From assembly GCA_003996215.1 (NCBI GenBank), contig QJPP01001783.1, positions 1-64,000 on the forward strand: 64,000 nt of DNA. Reading direction: 5' to 3'. A program made the translations under genes and the position numbers. The notes under the pieces are model-generated. The model saw only the letters and a list, made by a program, of their open reading frames with translations, made no database searches and was not told where the DNA came from. Source of the DNA: Jaltomata sinuosa (Eukaryota > Streptophyta > Magnoliopsida > Solanales > Solanaceae). Shown here piece after piece: positions 10,964 to 21,061 of this stretch; position 1 is the first letter of the stretch, and each line of letters begins with the position of its first letter.

Positions 10964-13334
10964 TGTAACAACCCGGATTATAAATCAGCTTTTAAACTTA
11001 AAGTCTCTGAATTTTTTTAGTTTTCCAGGAATTACGGGTCCAAACCATGGGTTGTGGTTTGAACCACGAGTAGTGGAATAGAGTCATGGTTTGCCTTCTG
11101 CAGTTGAGACTCTGGTCTGAAGACCACAAGTGGGTTTTACGGACCATAATTTGTTCTATGGATCATAATGACCACTCGTGGAACTCAAGTCTGAGGTCTG
11201 CCTTATCCTCAGGAACCACGAGTGAACATTACGGACCGTAGTCCAATCTATGGGTTGTACTGTTAATTCGTAGTTCCTGTTCTGCAGCTTAAGTGCTGAG
11301 CCAGGAATGATGACTGAGTCTATGGCCCGTAGATCATTCTACGAACTGTACTGTAGACTCATAGAAACTCTTCTGCAGCTGATCATTTGGGTCAGGAACC
11401 ATGAGTGGAAACCACGAGTCGTGGTCCAGTCTACCACCCGTGGAATCCACCCGTAGAACCTGAAGTCGAAATTTTTGCTATTTTTCTCCAATTAAATCTC
11501 AGGGGTATTTTTGTAATTTTCCACTCTTTTAACTCATATACTAAGTAATTTTAAGCCTATTTAGAAGGGTTTTATTCCCACTTAGCCCAAGTTTTCTCCC
11601 ATTCTTTCAATCAAGTTCCAAAAGAAGAAAAATGGTTCCATCCTCTCAAGCTTCAAGTTACGGATTCAAGCTCCATAGCAAGGGATTCACTCCAAGATTC
11701 CATTCCTCTCAAATTCTTAGTGGCCTAGCTTCAAATAAGGTATGTGGGTGTTCAACAAGGGATCCTTTCACCCTTGAGCCCAAAACCCCAATTCTTTTAA
11801 ATTGAATTTATGAACTTCGAGTTGGGATTCATACCCAATTCTTATGGGCTTTTCTATTAATTATTCCCTCATGATTCTCCTATAAATTTTAACTCCAAAT
11901 TGCATGATTTTGCATGGAATTTTTATAAGTGGATTCCTATTCATGAAATCAGGGTTTATGCCCAATTTGGGAAAAACTTATGGGATCAGCTTTAAAGTGT
12001 TAATTCATGGTTTCTCATCACTTATCTATTATTTATTTGAGATTCCTTAATTGATTTCAAAAGCCTATAAAATGTAGATGATTTCTAGCATGATTCCATT
12101 TAATTCCATATTTTCAAGTGAAAATTAGCATGCCTGACTTTATGTATTTACGAAATTGCATGTCTAATTCTTCAAGTTATGAATTTAGATAGAGAAGTGT
12201 ATTTTGAATTATAGTTATACTAAGCTCTAAGACTTATGATTTGTATTGCATGACATCAGATATGTCTTTATGCTTTCAAACATATTTGACATCAAATATG
12301 TCTTTTTGCTTCCATACAGATTTGACAACAAATATTTCATTAGTTATAATCAGTTTTGGCATCTGATATGCCTCAGTATTATATGAGCTATATGTATGTT
12401 TTGGGAGTAGTATTTAGCATCGAGTTGGACGGGGTGAGGGTACCCTTAGTTCCAGAACTACATGCCTCCGTAGGTTTATAAGTCCCCTCTGTTGGGCATC
12501 AGATTAGTGATCACGCCATAGTCATGCCTTTATGCCCTGGCAAGGTATATTGGGTCCTCCCGATTGGGCGAATACATCGGATTCCATATAGCTCACATGG
12601 TCTATGTCGGTTAGAGAACCTCCTACAAAAACAGTTTCAGGTTTTAAGTGCATTGACTCTTTACTTTTAGATTTCAGAACTTCTATTATTACTATGATCC
12701 TAAAGGTGTTTTCAACTTATGACATTGCATTGAGCCATTTTATTATAGATTTTACTATCACTACATGACTTCAGTTTTGGTTATGCCTTAAGCATATTTT
12801 GCTATGAGGTGTGCATGATATCAGTTTTAAGCACGCATTTAAGTATATTTTATCATGACATATGCATATCTTGCATACTCAGTACCTTCTATAGTACTGA
12901 CTGCATACTTCTTTGTTCTGCATCCTATTATGATGTAGATCCTATAGCCCGCTCCCCAGTCCGTGGCTAGTAGATCAGCAGCACACCTAGTCAGCTTGGT
13001 GAGTCCTCCTCCTTAAACGACTTGGAGTTTGGTTTCATTTCTGCAATTAGTTTGTTTATTCAGTATTTCAGTAACTCGAGTTAGCTGGGGGTTTGTCCCA
13101 ATAGCTCGCCAGTTCTAGAGGCTATCAACCATAGAGTCAGATATTCAGCTGTATTCAGATCTTAAATCTTAGACTTTATTTATATAACAAATTAAGTTGT
13201 TCAATTCTTCAGTTAAGCTTCCGTTCATATATTTTGTCCAGTGCTAAGTCATGCTAGTGCCAGAGGGTTATCTCTAGATCACTTATGAACTTGGGTCCTG
13301 TGTTACATCCAAGGGGTATGCTCGAGGCGTAACG
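10964..13334 (+). repeat. 5' LTR of family Y (2,371 bp)
   Basis: It starts TGTAACAACCCGG and ends GAGGCGTAACG directly before AACTTGGTATCAGAGCC. A cluster of ACCACGAGTCGTGG-like motifs fills about 11022-11460. It is followed by AGGGGTATTTTTGTAATTT, a predicted splice donor AAG|GTATGTGGGT (intron from 11740), and a hairpin TCAGTAC-8 nt-GTACTGA at 12879-12900. The copy at 16071-17825 aligns along its length. No clear TATA box was found. Confidence 0.88.
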
Positions 13335-13338
13335 AACT

Positions 13339-13350
13339 TGGTATCAGAGC
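13339..13350 (+). other. Primer-binding site, initiator tRNA-Met (family Y)
   Basis: TGGTATCAGAGC follows the LTR after a four-base spacer. It is complementary to the 3' end of plant initiator tRNA-Met, the usual primer of chromoviruses, and carries no mutation. Confidence 0.88.
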
Positions 13351-13554
13351 CAAGTTCAAGAGTCCTATGGTGTCATGAAGCCGCATCAAGTAATGTCCCT
13401 TTCATGGGTGTGAAGCACTCCACACTTATGAGGGAGAGACTATGAGATATTTTAGGAAAAACTTCACTTCTTCATGTTCACTATTATGCGATAGAATTTT
13501 AATCCACTTACCCTTCTAATCCGTTCCTTACGCATTTCTGATAATGTCTCTATG

Positions 13555-13980
13555 AAGATACCCCACGAGGAATGCTAATCCAAGCACTTCAGATCATGAG
13601 GTTATGAATGCAGAATTTCGTGAAGCCATTTGTATATTGGCATAGGTCATGACAACTCAGTTGAATAAGAAAGAGAAACTAAAGAAGAGGAAGAGGAAGA
13701 ACAAGAAGACCAAAACATGGAATCGATTGTCTTCTCAGCAGAGGTCATCCGGACCAACCCCATCTTCAGTTAGCACACCTGACCTTGATTCTCAGTCTTG
13801 TCACCATAGGTCTTCAAGACCTTGAGGTACCCTTGTTGTAGTAGTTGCAGTAAGCTCCATCTAGGTGAGTGTCTAGCGGGCAAGAAGGGGTGTTTTAGGT
13901 GTGGTCACTTAGGCCATAGGATCAGGAATTGCCCCTCAACTAAGTGGAGCAACCGTGGTGTTCATCTCCAAAACTGATTC
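13555..13980 (+). pseudogene. gag: Shortened gag of family Y lacking capsid, with tandem zinc knuckles
   Basis: The frame from MSL near 13555 keeps the Tekay gag N-terminus (DHEVMNAEFREAICILA; compare the gag at 40601) and then jumps to a very basic stretch of Lys and Arg at about 13664-13720. Two zinc knuckles follow at 13833-13934, in a shifted frame: CSSCSKLHLGEC (CX2CX3HX4C) and CFRCGHLGHRIRNC (CX2CX4HX4C). The capsid core with the WECF...F motif present in Z and V is missing. TAG stops and at least one frameshift break the frame. It is inferred to be a deletion product that might still bind RNA but not assemble particles. Confidence 0.65.
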
Positions 13981-15750
13981 TCTTCATTGCCTAGCCATCC
14001 AGGTCAGAGTATTCCTCCAGAAGTTGAATCAGGTATGGCACTAGATTTTATACCTTTATGCATCCATAGTCCACGGACCCCTATTCTTGTTTGGCCATGA
14101 GTTGTCTTAACCTAGAACAAAGTAGAGGTAGAAGGGTTGATGCCTAGACTTTTAGGCAAAGGAGAGTCTTAGACTATAGAAGGAAGTGGGTATTCGCACT
14201 AGATTTTGGAGTAGCATATGTTCTGTTAGGGTAAAATGATCATAGTTCCTTTGAGAGATTGGTGAGAGGTCCATAGACTTAGAAGGGTAGCATGAATCTA
14301 AGGGGGATATGATGGGATGTAAAATCGGTCAGATTTTGGAGGCTCAGGTAGTGATGCTTTTGGGTGTTAGAACAAAGTCAAGAGGGGAGGCAGAAGCTTA
14401 TTTCCATCCTAGCTTCCTAAGTATACTTCTTCCATTATGATACCTTTTGCATGCCTTGTGTGTTAGCGCCATGGTACTATTTCAGATTCACGATGATATT
14501 CAACTTTTAGAATGACAAGTAATTGCTTCAGATAATGACTCTGTTCTTATCCTGCAATTCTATGAATTCTAGCTTTATGCTTGGAGGGTTGGTATCTATG
14601 TAAACTCATGTCTCTCAGTATGCTCGGTCCTATTTGCTCAGTTTATTCTTCAGACATGCCTCTATGGCTAATCAAGTCATGCTACATCATGTATATGATC
14701 AGACCTGATTTCTTGAAATGGTTTGTGCTTATGATTTCCTTACTCTAAAGACCTTTGACCTTTGCCTTTGATGACGAGGGGTGGTGATCCCCACTATTCA
14801 TGTCTTACGTGCCCAGTATGTGAAGTTCTCATGCCTATTGCGCTCAACTCAACAAGCCTCACCTTGAGTGGCTTGATCACGCTAAGTGCAAGTAAAGATC
14901 AATCAGCAATCCTTTATTCGTGATGCTCATGCTCCCGCTCTTTACTTTCGGTGATTCTAGTTTATATTGTTATAAGCGTTAGGGAAGGAGGCCTTGTAGT
15001 TGCCTAGATGGGAGGTAGCAGACTTCTTTTCATTGTTTGCATACTTGTTCCACCTTGGTTTCTAGGTGTGGGCACATTGGGATGTAAGGATTATTCACGC
15101 GAAATAGCTAGTTAAAGAATTTATGTATGTCCCCCTTTAGAAGTTCTTGAAATTGTGACTCATAATTATGCTAGGGTAGAGGAGGGAAGTCTGGAATAAG
15201 GTAGACAATGAAACGATAAGGCGATCATAGTGATAAGCTTGAACATTGTGATGGAATACATGTGGACCCTTATTTGTTTTGTGCAACTAATGACCATTTG
15301 ATTAGGAGCTGAAGGTTAGTTGGTTGTTGTGATAAGAAGGAATACTATTCTTAGGAGATAACTCTAGATGCAAGAGATTTAGTCAAGGTAGGCTTGAGCA
15401 TGAAGAAGCTGGCAGTTAGACTCTGACCTTAGTATCTTTATGTGAGCTGTAGATATTGCTAGTTGTGTTTGGTAAGTGTGGTATTTAGAAGAGAATAGCT
15501 TTCCCATATATCTACTCCTCTCAGTTTGACGTCTCTTTCGGTTAACTGCGATTTCTAAAATGCGTTTGTTCTTTATGAGTTTCAGCTAAGTCCCTACTCT
15601 TAATTCAAACCAGACAACATGTTAGATGTTCAGTTCATGTTCCATTAGCTGTTCTTGCGCTCTCAGTATGCATACATGTCTCATGAATCCAGCTCAGATT
15701 ATACTTCAATCAAAAATCAGTTACCATGATAGTACTTTAGCTTTTAAAAC
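13981..15750 (+). other. Family Y interior without recognisable genes
   Basis: I see no RT, RNase H, protease or integrase motif on either strand and no open frame of note. The sequence is not obviously related to the pol regions of Z or V. It may be decayed pol replaced by unrelated DNA, as in large non-autonomous retrotransposons. Confidence 0.5.
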
Positions 15751-15756
15751 TCAGTT

Positions 15757-15837
15757 GAGGGAGCTACTTGGGAAGCAGGAGCAACCATGAAAGCCAAGTA
15801 CCCTCACCTCTTTCCTTTCAATCCAGTTTCAGCTTGA
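15757..15837 (+). pseudogene. pol: Terminal pol codons of family Y (chromodomain C-terminus)
   Basis: The frame EGATWEAGATMKAKYPHLFP up to the TGA at 15835-15837 matches the very end of the integrase chromodomain in Z (stop 45202-45204) and V (stop 56670-56672). It proves that Y descends from an autonomous Tekay-like element. Upstream integrase is absent. Confidence 0.8.
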
Positions 15838-16054
15838 GTTAATAGTTTCCTCCTTAGTATGTTCCTCCGATCCTACTCCATCAGCTTCTCTCATGATCCT
15901 AGCATGCATTCATGTTTTTCAAAGTTTGTTCAGATATGTTTCAAGATGAGAATTCAGTCTTCCTGCTTGTTCTTCAGTTTTCATGTTTAATTGCTTAGTT
16001 GGCCTATTTTCTCACTAGCTTTCTTTGATAAGTCTTCATTCGAGAATGAATGAT

Positions 16055-16070
16055 CCCAAGGGGGAGATAT
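16055..16070 (+). other. Polypurine tract of family Y
   Basis: CCCAAGGGGGAGATAT directly precedes the 3' LTR, the same context as in Z and V, and is the expected plus-strand priming site. Confidence 0.8.
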
Positions 16071-17825
16071 TGTAACACCTTGAAATTTGAATCAACTTTT
16101 AATATTAAAGTCTCTGATTTTTTTTAGTTTTTCAGGAATTACGGGTCCAAACCATGGGTCGTGGTTTGAACCATGAGCCATAGAATGGAGTCATGGTTTG
16201 CCTTCTGCAGTTCAGACTCTGGTCTGAAGACCACGAGTGGGTTTTATGGATCTTGATTTATTTTAAGGATTATAAACACCACTCGTGGAACTGAAGTCTG
16301 AGGTCTGCCTTATCCTCAAGAATGATGACTGAGTCTATGGCTCGTAGAGCATTCCACGGACCATACTATGGACTCATAGAAACACTTCTGCAGATGATCA
16401 TTTGGGTCAGGAACCACGAGTGGAAACCACGAGTAGTGGTCCAGTCTACGACCCGTGGAATCCACCCGTTTAACCTGAAGCTGAAATTTTTGCTATTTTT
16501 CTCCAATTAAATCTCAAGCATATTTTTGCAATTTCTCATTCTTTTAACTCCTATACTAAGTCATTTTAAGCCTATTTAGAAGGGTTTTATTCCCACTTAG
16601 CCCAAGTTTTCTCCCATTCTTTCAATCAAGTTCCAAAAGAAGAAAAATGGTTCCATCCTCTCAAGCTTCAAGTTAGGGATTCAGCTCTATAGCAAGGGAT
16701 TCACTCCAAGCCTCCATTCCTCTCAAATTCTTAGTGGCTAGCTTCAAATAAGGTATGTGGGTGTTCAAAAACGGGGATTTTCACCCTTGTGACCAAAACC
16801 CCAATTATTTTAAATTGAATTTATGAACTTCGAGTTAGGATTCACACCCAATTCTTATGGGCTTTTCTATTAATTGTTCCCTCATGATTCTCCTATAAAT
16901 TTTAACTCCAAATTGCATTATTTTCAATGGAATCTTTATAAGTGGTTTCCTATTCATGAAATTAGAGTGTATGCCTAATTTGGGGAAAACTTATGGGATC
17001 AGCTTTAAAGTGTTAATTCATGGTTTCTCATCACTTATCTATTGTTTATTTGAGATTCCTTAATTGATTTCAAAATCCCATAAATTAAAGATAATTTCTA
17101 GCATGATTCTATTGAATTGCATGTTTTCAAGTGAAAATTAGCATGTCTAGATAATATGACTTTATGTATTTATGAAATTGCATATCTAATTCTTCAAGTT
17201 ATGAATTTAGAAAGAGAAGTGTATTTTGAATTATAGCTATACTAAGCTCTAAGACATATGATTTGTATTGCATGACATCAGATATGTCTTTATGCTTTCA
17301 AACAGAATTGACATTAGATATGTCTTTATGCTTCCATACAGATTTGACATCAGATATGTCATTAGTTATGATCAGTTTTGGCATCCGATATGCCCCAGTA
17401 TTATATGAGCTATATTTATGTTTTAGGAGTAGTATTTTGCACCAGGTTGGACGGGGTGAGAGTACCCTTAGTCCCAGAACTTTGTGACCCCATAGGTTTA
17501 TAAGTCTCCTTTGTTGGGCATCATATTAGTGATCACGCTTCATTCATCCCTTTATGCCCTGGAAAGGTATATTGGGTCCTCCCGATGGGGCGAATACATC
17601 AGATTCCATGTAGGTCACATGATCTATGTCGGTTAGAGAACCTCCTACAAAAACAATTTCAGGTTTTAAGTGCATTGACTCTTTACTTTTAGATTTCAGA
17701 ACTTCTATTATTACTATGATCCTAAAGGTGTTTTCAACTTATGACATTGCATTGAGCCATTTTATTATAGATTTTACTATCACTACATGACTTCAGTTTT
17801 GGTTATGCCTTAAGCATATTTTGCT
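16071..17825 (+). repeat. 3' LTR of family Y, truncated
   Basis: It starts TGTAACACCTTG and parallels the 5' LTR up to TTTTGCT at 17825, where the sequence abruptly becomes family X LTR. The last 170 bases before the break are identical to 12634-12803 of the 5' LTR, although the preceding part differs at several percent of sites. The hairpin, R end and U5 are lost. A splice donor AAG|GTATGTGGGT is kept near 16753. Confidence 0.85.
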
Positions 17826-20501
17826 TGATACTTGGCCATTTATTGACTTCTAAATCGGGTAAGTTCTCGTTCATTGCTAATTTTCTTCTTTTAATTCCAT
17901 CATTAATTTCTTGATTGTTGGGGCTGTTTTGAGCCCTTATTTTGGTGCTAATCTTCTCAAATTTTGAGCATGCTCTCTCGTGGATATGGGGAACAAATGG
18001 GTGTTTTTCATTTCCAGCTTTTAGTTGCGGGGACCACAGGCCTGTTGGTGACCCTAATTTTAACCCAATCATATTTATAGCATTATGGGTATTGTTGGTT
18101 TTATTTTAATGCATAGATTATTGTGTTGACAATGTTTTTATGAATTGGGACTTCTCAGAGCAGTTTACGCTTGGACGATGCCATTTGAGCAGCTAATCAT
18201 TGGACGACAGGTAGGTTATAGTTTTCCCTACCTAGACTCTGCGTATATAGGCTATAAATACATTAATTAGCATCCTTGGGTTGGTTTTCTAGGTTGGTAC
18301 CCTCAAACCTTATTCACCTCTATTGTCCATTTATTTTATGCGTTATTTGTAGTATTTATTTTAATAATGTAATTTTTACCCTTATGGCCCCGTGGGATCT
18401 TGTATATTGCCGATGGACCATAGACTGTGGGATATTTGGGAATGTCTATGAGTCCTAGATATTGTGTTATTACTTTAAGCTGGATATATGTGTTGTAGAA
18501 CAAATTATTCCTGTGCAGGGCTGATAGGAATGTTTGTGAGCCATTTTGGGCTAATCTATTATTTGCGAGCATATCATTCATTCAAAGGTTTTTTAAATAT
18601 TTTATTGCTGATTGGGTTCGGGCCACTATAAATGGTTTACAAAACTTTGCATAGCCTCGAGGGCCCATTTTTCAATAAAACGAGTATGAAAAGTTTTGGT
18701 ACTGAATTTTATGAAACCTCTTGGAGTAAAGAGGATATTGTGAGGATTTTATCACTGGTTTTCACACTGACACTAGGCTCGGCTATTTCGTAGTGCTACA
18801 CATGATATTCTACGTATTTAGACCCGGGTATGCTCCGAGCTCCCTTTATAAGGGTTATTCATATTTGACTACTAAATGAGACCCGGATACACTTTAGGCA
18901 CCCTTTGATAAGGGTTTAAGACTACTGCTACTATTTTAGACCCGATTTGATTTCGAGCACATATTACGAGATTCTAATTATCTATCTAGATCTGGATACA
19001 CTCTGGCAGTTGTACTTGAGATTTCATGGTTTTAGTATGTGGTTTACGAGTAGACCTCCATGGACCCTGCCATTTCTTGACCAATGGTTCTGGGCCGATG
19101 AGTGTGCCAGGAAGAGGGGTGTCCGGCGGAGTAGAGGTACTCGGGAGAATTCCTTCCATGGATCCTGCCTCTATTAGGCCTTTGAGGTACCGTAAGGGGT
19201 AACATATGGAACTATTATCACACTTGGTTTCAGTATATCATATCATCATGCATATTGTATTCGTATTCCACCCTTGTTTGTTGTGTACTAAGTGTACGCT
19301 CCAGTTGTATGGGTGGCCGGAGGGTTTGTTTTCACTTGATTGCGTTCCTCAGTTGTATGGGTGGCCGTTGGTACTATAGGTAGATTATATTACTCCTTTC
19401 ATACTGTAGAGCTTGTTATGGCCTTGGGTTATTGATGGATTAGTGTTTCTAGCCTTTTGAGGCCTGATTTTTTGCTGTGTTTATTGAGGGGCTAGTGGGT
19501 CCAATATTGTTGAGGCACTATCTTTATGGCCTTCTGAGCGGTGGTGGGTTATCAGATTCTATTCTCTGTCGTGGTTATTGATTAGTGGATCTCAATTCTG
19601 TGAGGCATAGTTAGTCCATCCTAGGGTTGCACTTGAGAGATTGTTTGATGTCTATGCTTATCTTGAAGTTGGGTTTTTAGTATGATTTCGTTAAGTTTAT
19701 TAGTTCTAGTTGAGTATGTTAATTGATTCCCTTCTTTCTCTTGTTATCTTTAGGTTACCAGTACAGCACCCTTCTCCTTAAACTCTCTCTTTATATATAC
19801 TGTTGTTCCAAGGATTCCAGGTGCGTTCTTCTTTCTTTCACATGTGTTTCTATGTGATGTATATCTTCTATGCTAGCATTGTATGCTTATAACTCTTGGT
19901 TGACTATTCTCCATGCTAGTTTCCATGTGTCTCTCTATTGCTTCGGTGACTGCTTTCTTGATATCTGTTCCTTACTATTTTTATATCTTATATGCACTCA
20001 GTCGATCGATGATGCCTACTGGGTACCCATTGTTTAGCAATTGGTTCTCATACTAAACTTCTATATCTTCTTGGTGAAGATATTGGTGTGAGATTTCACC
20101 ATTGACCACGTGGATACTCGTGCAACTGTTGGATATTCGAGACTAGGGTGAGCGCCTATCGATCGGGGCTTGACCATATTTTATCTTTTGGCACTGTTAC
20201 TCTTTGTACTTTTGTAGATAGTTATATATGTTATTTTGTTACTTCTAGAACTTGTATTTTATTAGAAGCTTCTGCACTATCGATACCATGTCTTGGAGTT
20301 GGTACAGTTTCCTTGTGTATATTTATGTTCAGGCAATTACTTTCGGGTTGTCTTTATCCTATATATGCTTACGCTTATTTTTGCTTATTCTGCGTATTGG
20401 TTAGGTAGTAGCCCATTACTAATCATTTTGGGCTATATGAATTGGTTCTCCTACTGGGGGGTTGTAGGTGCCATCATGACCTGAGAAATTGGGTCGTGAC
20501 A
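17826..20501 (+). repeat. Family X LTR, left-truncated copy
   Basis: It aligns with 6.1-8.72 kb of the full X LTR and ends with the same GACCTGAGAAATTGGGTCGTGACA. The first roughly 1.05 kb, including the CGCGAT cluster and TATA box, is missing. A splice-donor-like CGG|GTAAGTTC lies near 17859. No primer site follows, so it is a 3' or solo LTR. It differs from the copy at 5049-8720 at many sites. Confidence 0.8.
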
Positions 20502-21061
20502 ACTGGCCTGGTGGGGCAGTCATCCACTCTAGCTGATAGTGTCTGTATACGGCAGAGAGTGTAGGATACTCAGCAAGACCCGCTGAATTGATCCTGATCT
20601 CATCTGCAATCCCCCTCTTTGGATTACCTCGCTTACTATCTTCTATCCCTTCATCATAGATCTCTTTCATACCCGGGACACCCCACCGGATACTATCCCT
20701 GTACTGGTTCTCCTTCTGCCTCTGTTCATTTAACCTTTGTTGTTCGACAGTGGGGACAACATCTCTCGAAGCCTGGGGTTGGTGGTCCGAATCAGATGAG
20801 GATGAAAATGAGGAACCCCCCCTCTTCAGACTGGGAGGGTTAGGGACTAGGGCTCACTCGCTGCACCCTTCGTCGAGTCTGGGATCGCACTAGTTGGCCG
20901 ACTTTGTCTATAGATTCTTCTGGTTCATCTATTAGTCGGGTTTGAATTTCTTGTCCCTGACTTGCCGACCCCCAACTAACTAATGCTTCTCTTGCGTGGT
21001 GGATTCTTGCGAACCATAGTTGTGGAGAATATGTTACAATCCATACCAGAAAAGAAATCAT
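20502..21061 (-). pseudogene. Unrecognised minus-strand coding fragment, Arg/Ser-rich
   Basis: From 21061 down the frame has REALVSWGSASQGQEIQTRL, then a basic RSQTRRRVQR segment, then Pro/Ser. After a slip in an eight-G run near 20816 it continues with a Ser/Asp-rich stretch and a charged Gln/Arg segment. It ends in EIYDEGIEDSKRGNPKRG and YPTLSAVYRHYQLEWM before the X LTR cuts it at 20501. An alternative start, MVRKNPPRKRSIS, lies about 14 bases inside the neighbouring LTR-like region. I do not recognise the family. Location beside an LTR-like block suggests a transposon protein; a host gene fragment is possible. Confidence 0.4.

Larger units (their letters stand above)
10964..17825 (+). mobile_element. 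Family Y element: Tekay-like, internally deleted, 3' LTR truncated
   Basis: The order is 5' LTR (10964-13334), tRNA-Met primer site, shortened gag, about 1.8 kb without pol motifs, the last codons of a chromodomain, a polypurine tract, and a 3' LTR broken at 17825. LTR ends, primer site and the terminal pol codons match Tekay elements Z and V in this window. Protease, RT, RNase H and most of integrase are absent, so mobility would need proteins supplied by relatives. The left flank is the minus-strand RT remnant. No target duplication can be tested because the right end is lost. Confidence 0.8.
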
